From Streptosporangiaceae bacterium (GTDB lineage: Bacteria; Actinomycetota; Actinomycetes; Streptosporangiales; Streptosporangiaceae): a stretch of DNA of 36,473 nucleotides. The notes under the pieces were generated by a model. That model was not told where the DNA came from and searched no databases. It worked only from the letters and a program-made list of their open reading frames with translations. Shown one piece after another: positions 35,418 to 36,473 of the stretch. The position numbers were made by a program, and so were the translations under genes. Within the stretch, counting starts at the first letter, position 1. Each line of letters opens with the position of its first letter. The stretch is from the NCBI GenBank assembly GCA_030041135.1, contig JASHOL010000508.1:1-36473 (forward strand), in the 5' to 3' direction.

Positions 35418-36473
35418 TCAGCCGGTTCCGAAGAATTTCTGCGCCTGCCGGATCCCGTCGGCGAGGGCGTCGACCTCCGAGTGGGTGTTGTAGAGGTAAA
35501 ACGATGCCCTGGTGCTGGCCTGCACGCCCATGGCCCGATGCAGCGGCCAGGCGCAGTGATGACCGGCCCGGACCGCGATGCCACGATCGTCGAGCACCTG
35601 GCTGATGTCGTGCGGATGGAGTCCGTCCAGCGTGAACGAGATCGCGCCGCCACGGTCCACGGCCTCCATCGGCCCGAGGATGCGCAGCCCGTCGATCTCG
35701 TCCAGGGTCCCCAGGGCGTGACGCAGCAGTTCTTGCTCGTGCGCCTGGATGCGATCCGGCCCGGTCGCGGTCAGGTAGTCGACCGCCGCGCCGAGCCCGA
35801 CTGCCTCCGCGATCGGCATCGTGCCTGCCTCGAACTTGTGCGGCGGAGGCAAGAACGTCGAGTGGTCCATCCAGACGCTCTCGATCATCTCGCCGCCGCC
35901 CTGGAACGGGGGAAGCTGCTCGAGCAGCTCGCGCCGCCCCCAGAGCACGCCGATGCCCGTCGGCCCGCACATCTTGTGGCCAGTGAAGCCGACCAGGTCG
36001 GCGCCCAGCGTGGCCACGTCGACCAGGCCGTGCGGGGCAGACTGGGCAGCGTCCACCACGACCAGCGCGCCGGCGGCATGCGCCACGGCCGCGATCTGCG
36101 TCACCGGGTTGACCGTGCCCAGGACGTTGGACTGGTGCGCGAGCGCGACCACCCTGGTCCTGGAGTTGATCAGCTCGTCCGCGTTGGACAGGTCCAGGCG
36201 GCCGTTCGGGGTCACGCCGAACCAGCGCAGCCGGGCGCCGGTCCGCTCGCACAGCAGCTGCCAGGGCACGATGTTCGAGTGGTGCTCCATCTCGGTGATG
36301 ACTATCTCGTCGCCCTCGTGCAGCGCCAGCGCGCCCGCGCCGGGACTCGACGCCGCGTTGCCCAGCGAGTACGCGACCAGGTTGATGGCCTCTGACACGT
36401 TCTTAGTGAAGATCACCTCGGTCTCGTCGGCCGTGCCGATGAACTGCGCGACCTTGATCCGCGCGCCCTCGTA
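35418..36473 (-). CDS. sufS: Cysteine desulfurase SufS, 5' end beyond the window
   Basis: SufS is a PLP enzyme that removes sulfur from cysteine and forms an enzyme persulfide for Fe-S assembly. The visible 351 residues begin at YEGARIKVAQFIG and stay open to the window edge, so only about the first 60-80 residues are missing. The cofactor Lys lies in FTGHKMCGPTG, with DAAQSAPHG before it. The catalytic Cys is in VRAGHHCAWPLH, the loop that defines the SufS (group II) type. EMEHHSNIVPWQL and ISFTLDGLHPHDIS also fit. It is followed by sufU after 16 bases, in the standard actinobacterial order. FdhD needs sulfur from a cysteine desulfurase, but whether it uses SufS or an IscS is not shown. Confidence 0.95.
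   Translation of the reverse strand, partial: YEGARIKVAQFIGTADETEVIFTKNVSEAINLVAYSLGNAASSPGAGALALHEGDEIVITEMEHHSNIVPWQLLCERTGARLRWFGVTPNGRLDLSNADELINSRTRVVALAHQSNVLGTVNPVTQIAAVAHAAGALVVVDAAQSAPHGLVDVATLGADLVGFTGHKMCGPTGIGVLWGRRELLEQLPPFQGGGEMIESVWMDHSTFLPPPHKFEAGTMPIAEAVGLGAAVDYLTATGPDRIQAHEQELLRHALGTLDEIDGLRILGPMEAVDRGGAISFTLDGLHPHDISQVLDDRGIAVRAGHHCAWPLHRAMGVQASTRASFYLYNTHSEVDALADGIRQAQKFFGTG

Overview
The window is high-GC DNA from an actinobacterium. Evidence for this includes an F420/PPOX-type oxidoreductase, an acVLRF1-type peptidyl-tRNA hydrolase, an ECF sigma factor paired with a CU044_5270-type membrane protein, a PknB-like kinase, a GH15 trehalase-like enzyme, a SufS-SufU-SufT cluster, and an SseB-like protein next to leuA. 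There are no phage genes, transposases, rRNAs or recognisable tRNAs. All genes share strong G/C third-position bias, so I see no obvious recent horizontal import. The species cannot be named from this.

Region 1 (about 1-8.7 kb) is a formate dehydrogenase island. A respiratory FDH operon reads leftward: a molybdopterin catalytic subunit, a four-cluster ferredoxin-like subunit, and an NrfD-type membrane anchor. The catalytic gene is a selenoprotein gene. An in-frame TGA sits exactly where formate dehydrogenases carry selenocysteine. It is followed, at the same distance as in E. coli fdhF, by a hairpin whose loop reads GGTCT. Divergently placed are a six-TM membrane protein and fdhD. Facing fdhD is a free-standing PheS-like class II ligase fused to an FDX-ACB domain. 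This resembles the family I recall being called 'PheS-related mystery ligase SrmL', whose role is unknown. It has a strongly structured leader. The selenocysteine FDH plus this orphan tRNA-ligase-like protein is the most interesting thing here.

Region 2 (8.7-17.9 kb) holds a two-domain VOC protein, a complete SsuABC/TauABC-like importer, a small lipoprotein, an ECF sigma/CU044_5270 pair, a GH15 enzyme and a cysteine-rich sulfotransferase.

Region 3 (17.9-26.9 kb) holds an ABC exporter, an enoyl-CoA hydratase-family protein, a small HTH protein, an ABC-F ATPase, a PPOX protein, acVLRF1, an SseB-like protein and leuA. leuA has a clear leucine attenuator: a leader peptide with three Leu codons and a hairpin. 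A family of G-run/C-run hairpin repeats occurs in pairs at three loci here and forms part of two coding regions.

Region 4 (26.9-36.5 kb) holds a PknB-like kinase, a peptide importer without ATPase genes followed by a D-aminoacylase-like amidohydrolase, and a leftward sufS-sufU-sufT operon cut by the window end. Fe-S assembly, FdhD and the Fe-S-rich FDH are biochemically linked, but the suf genes are housekeeping and distant.
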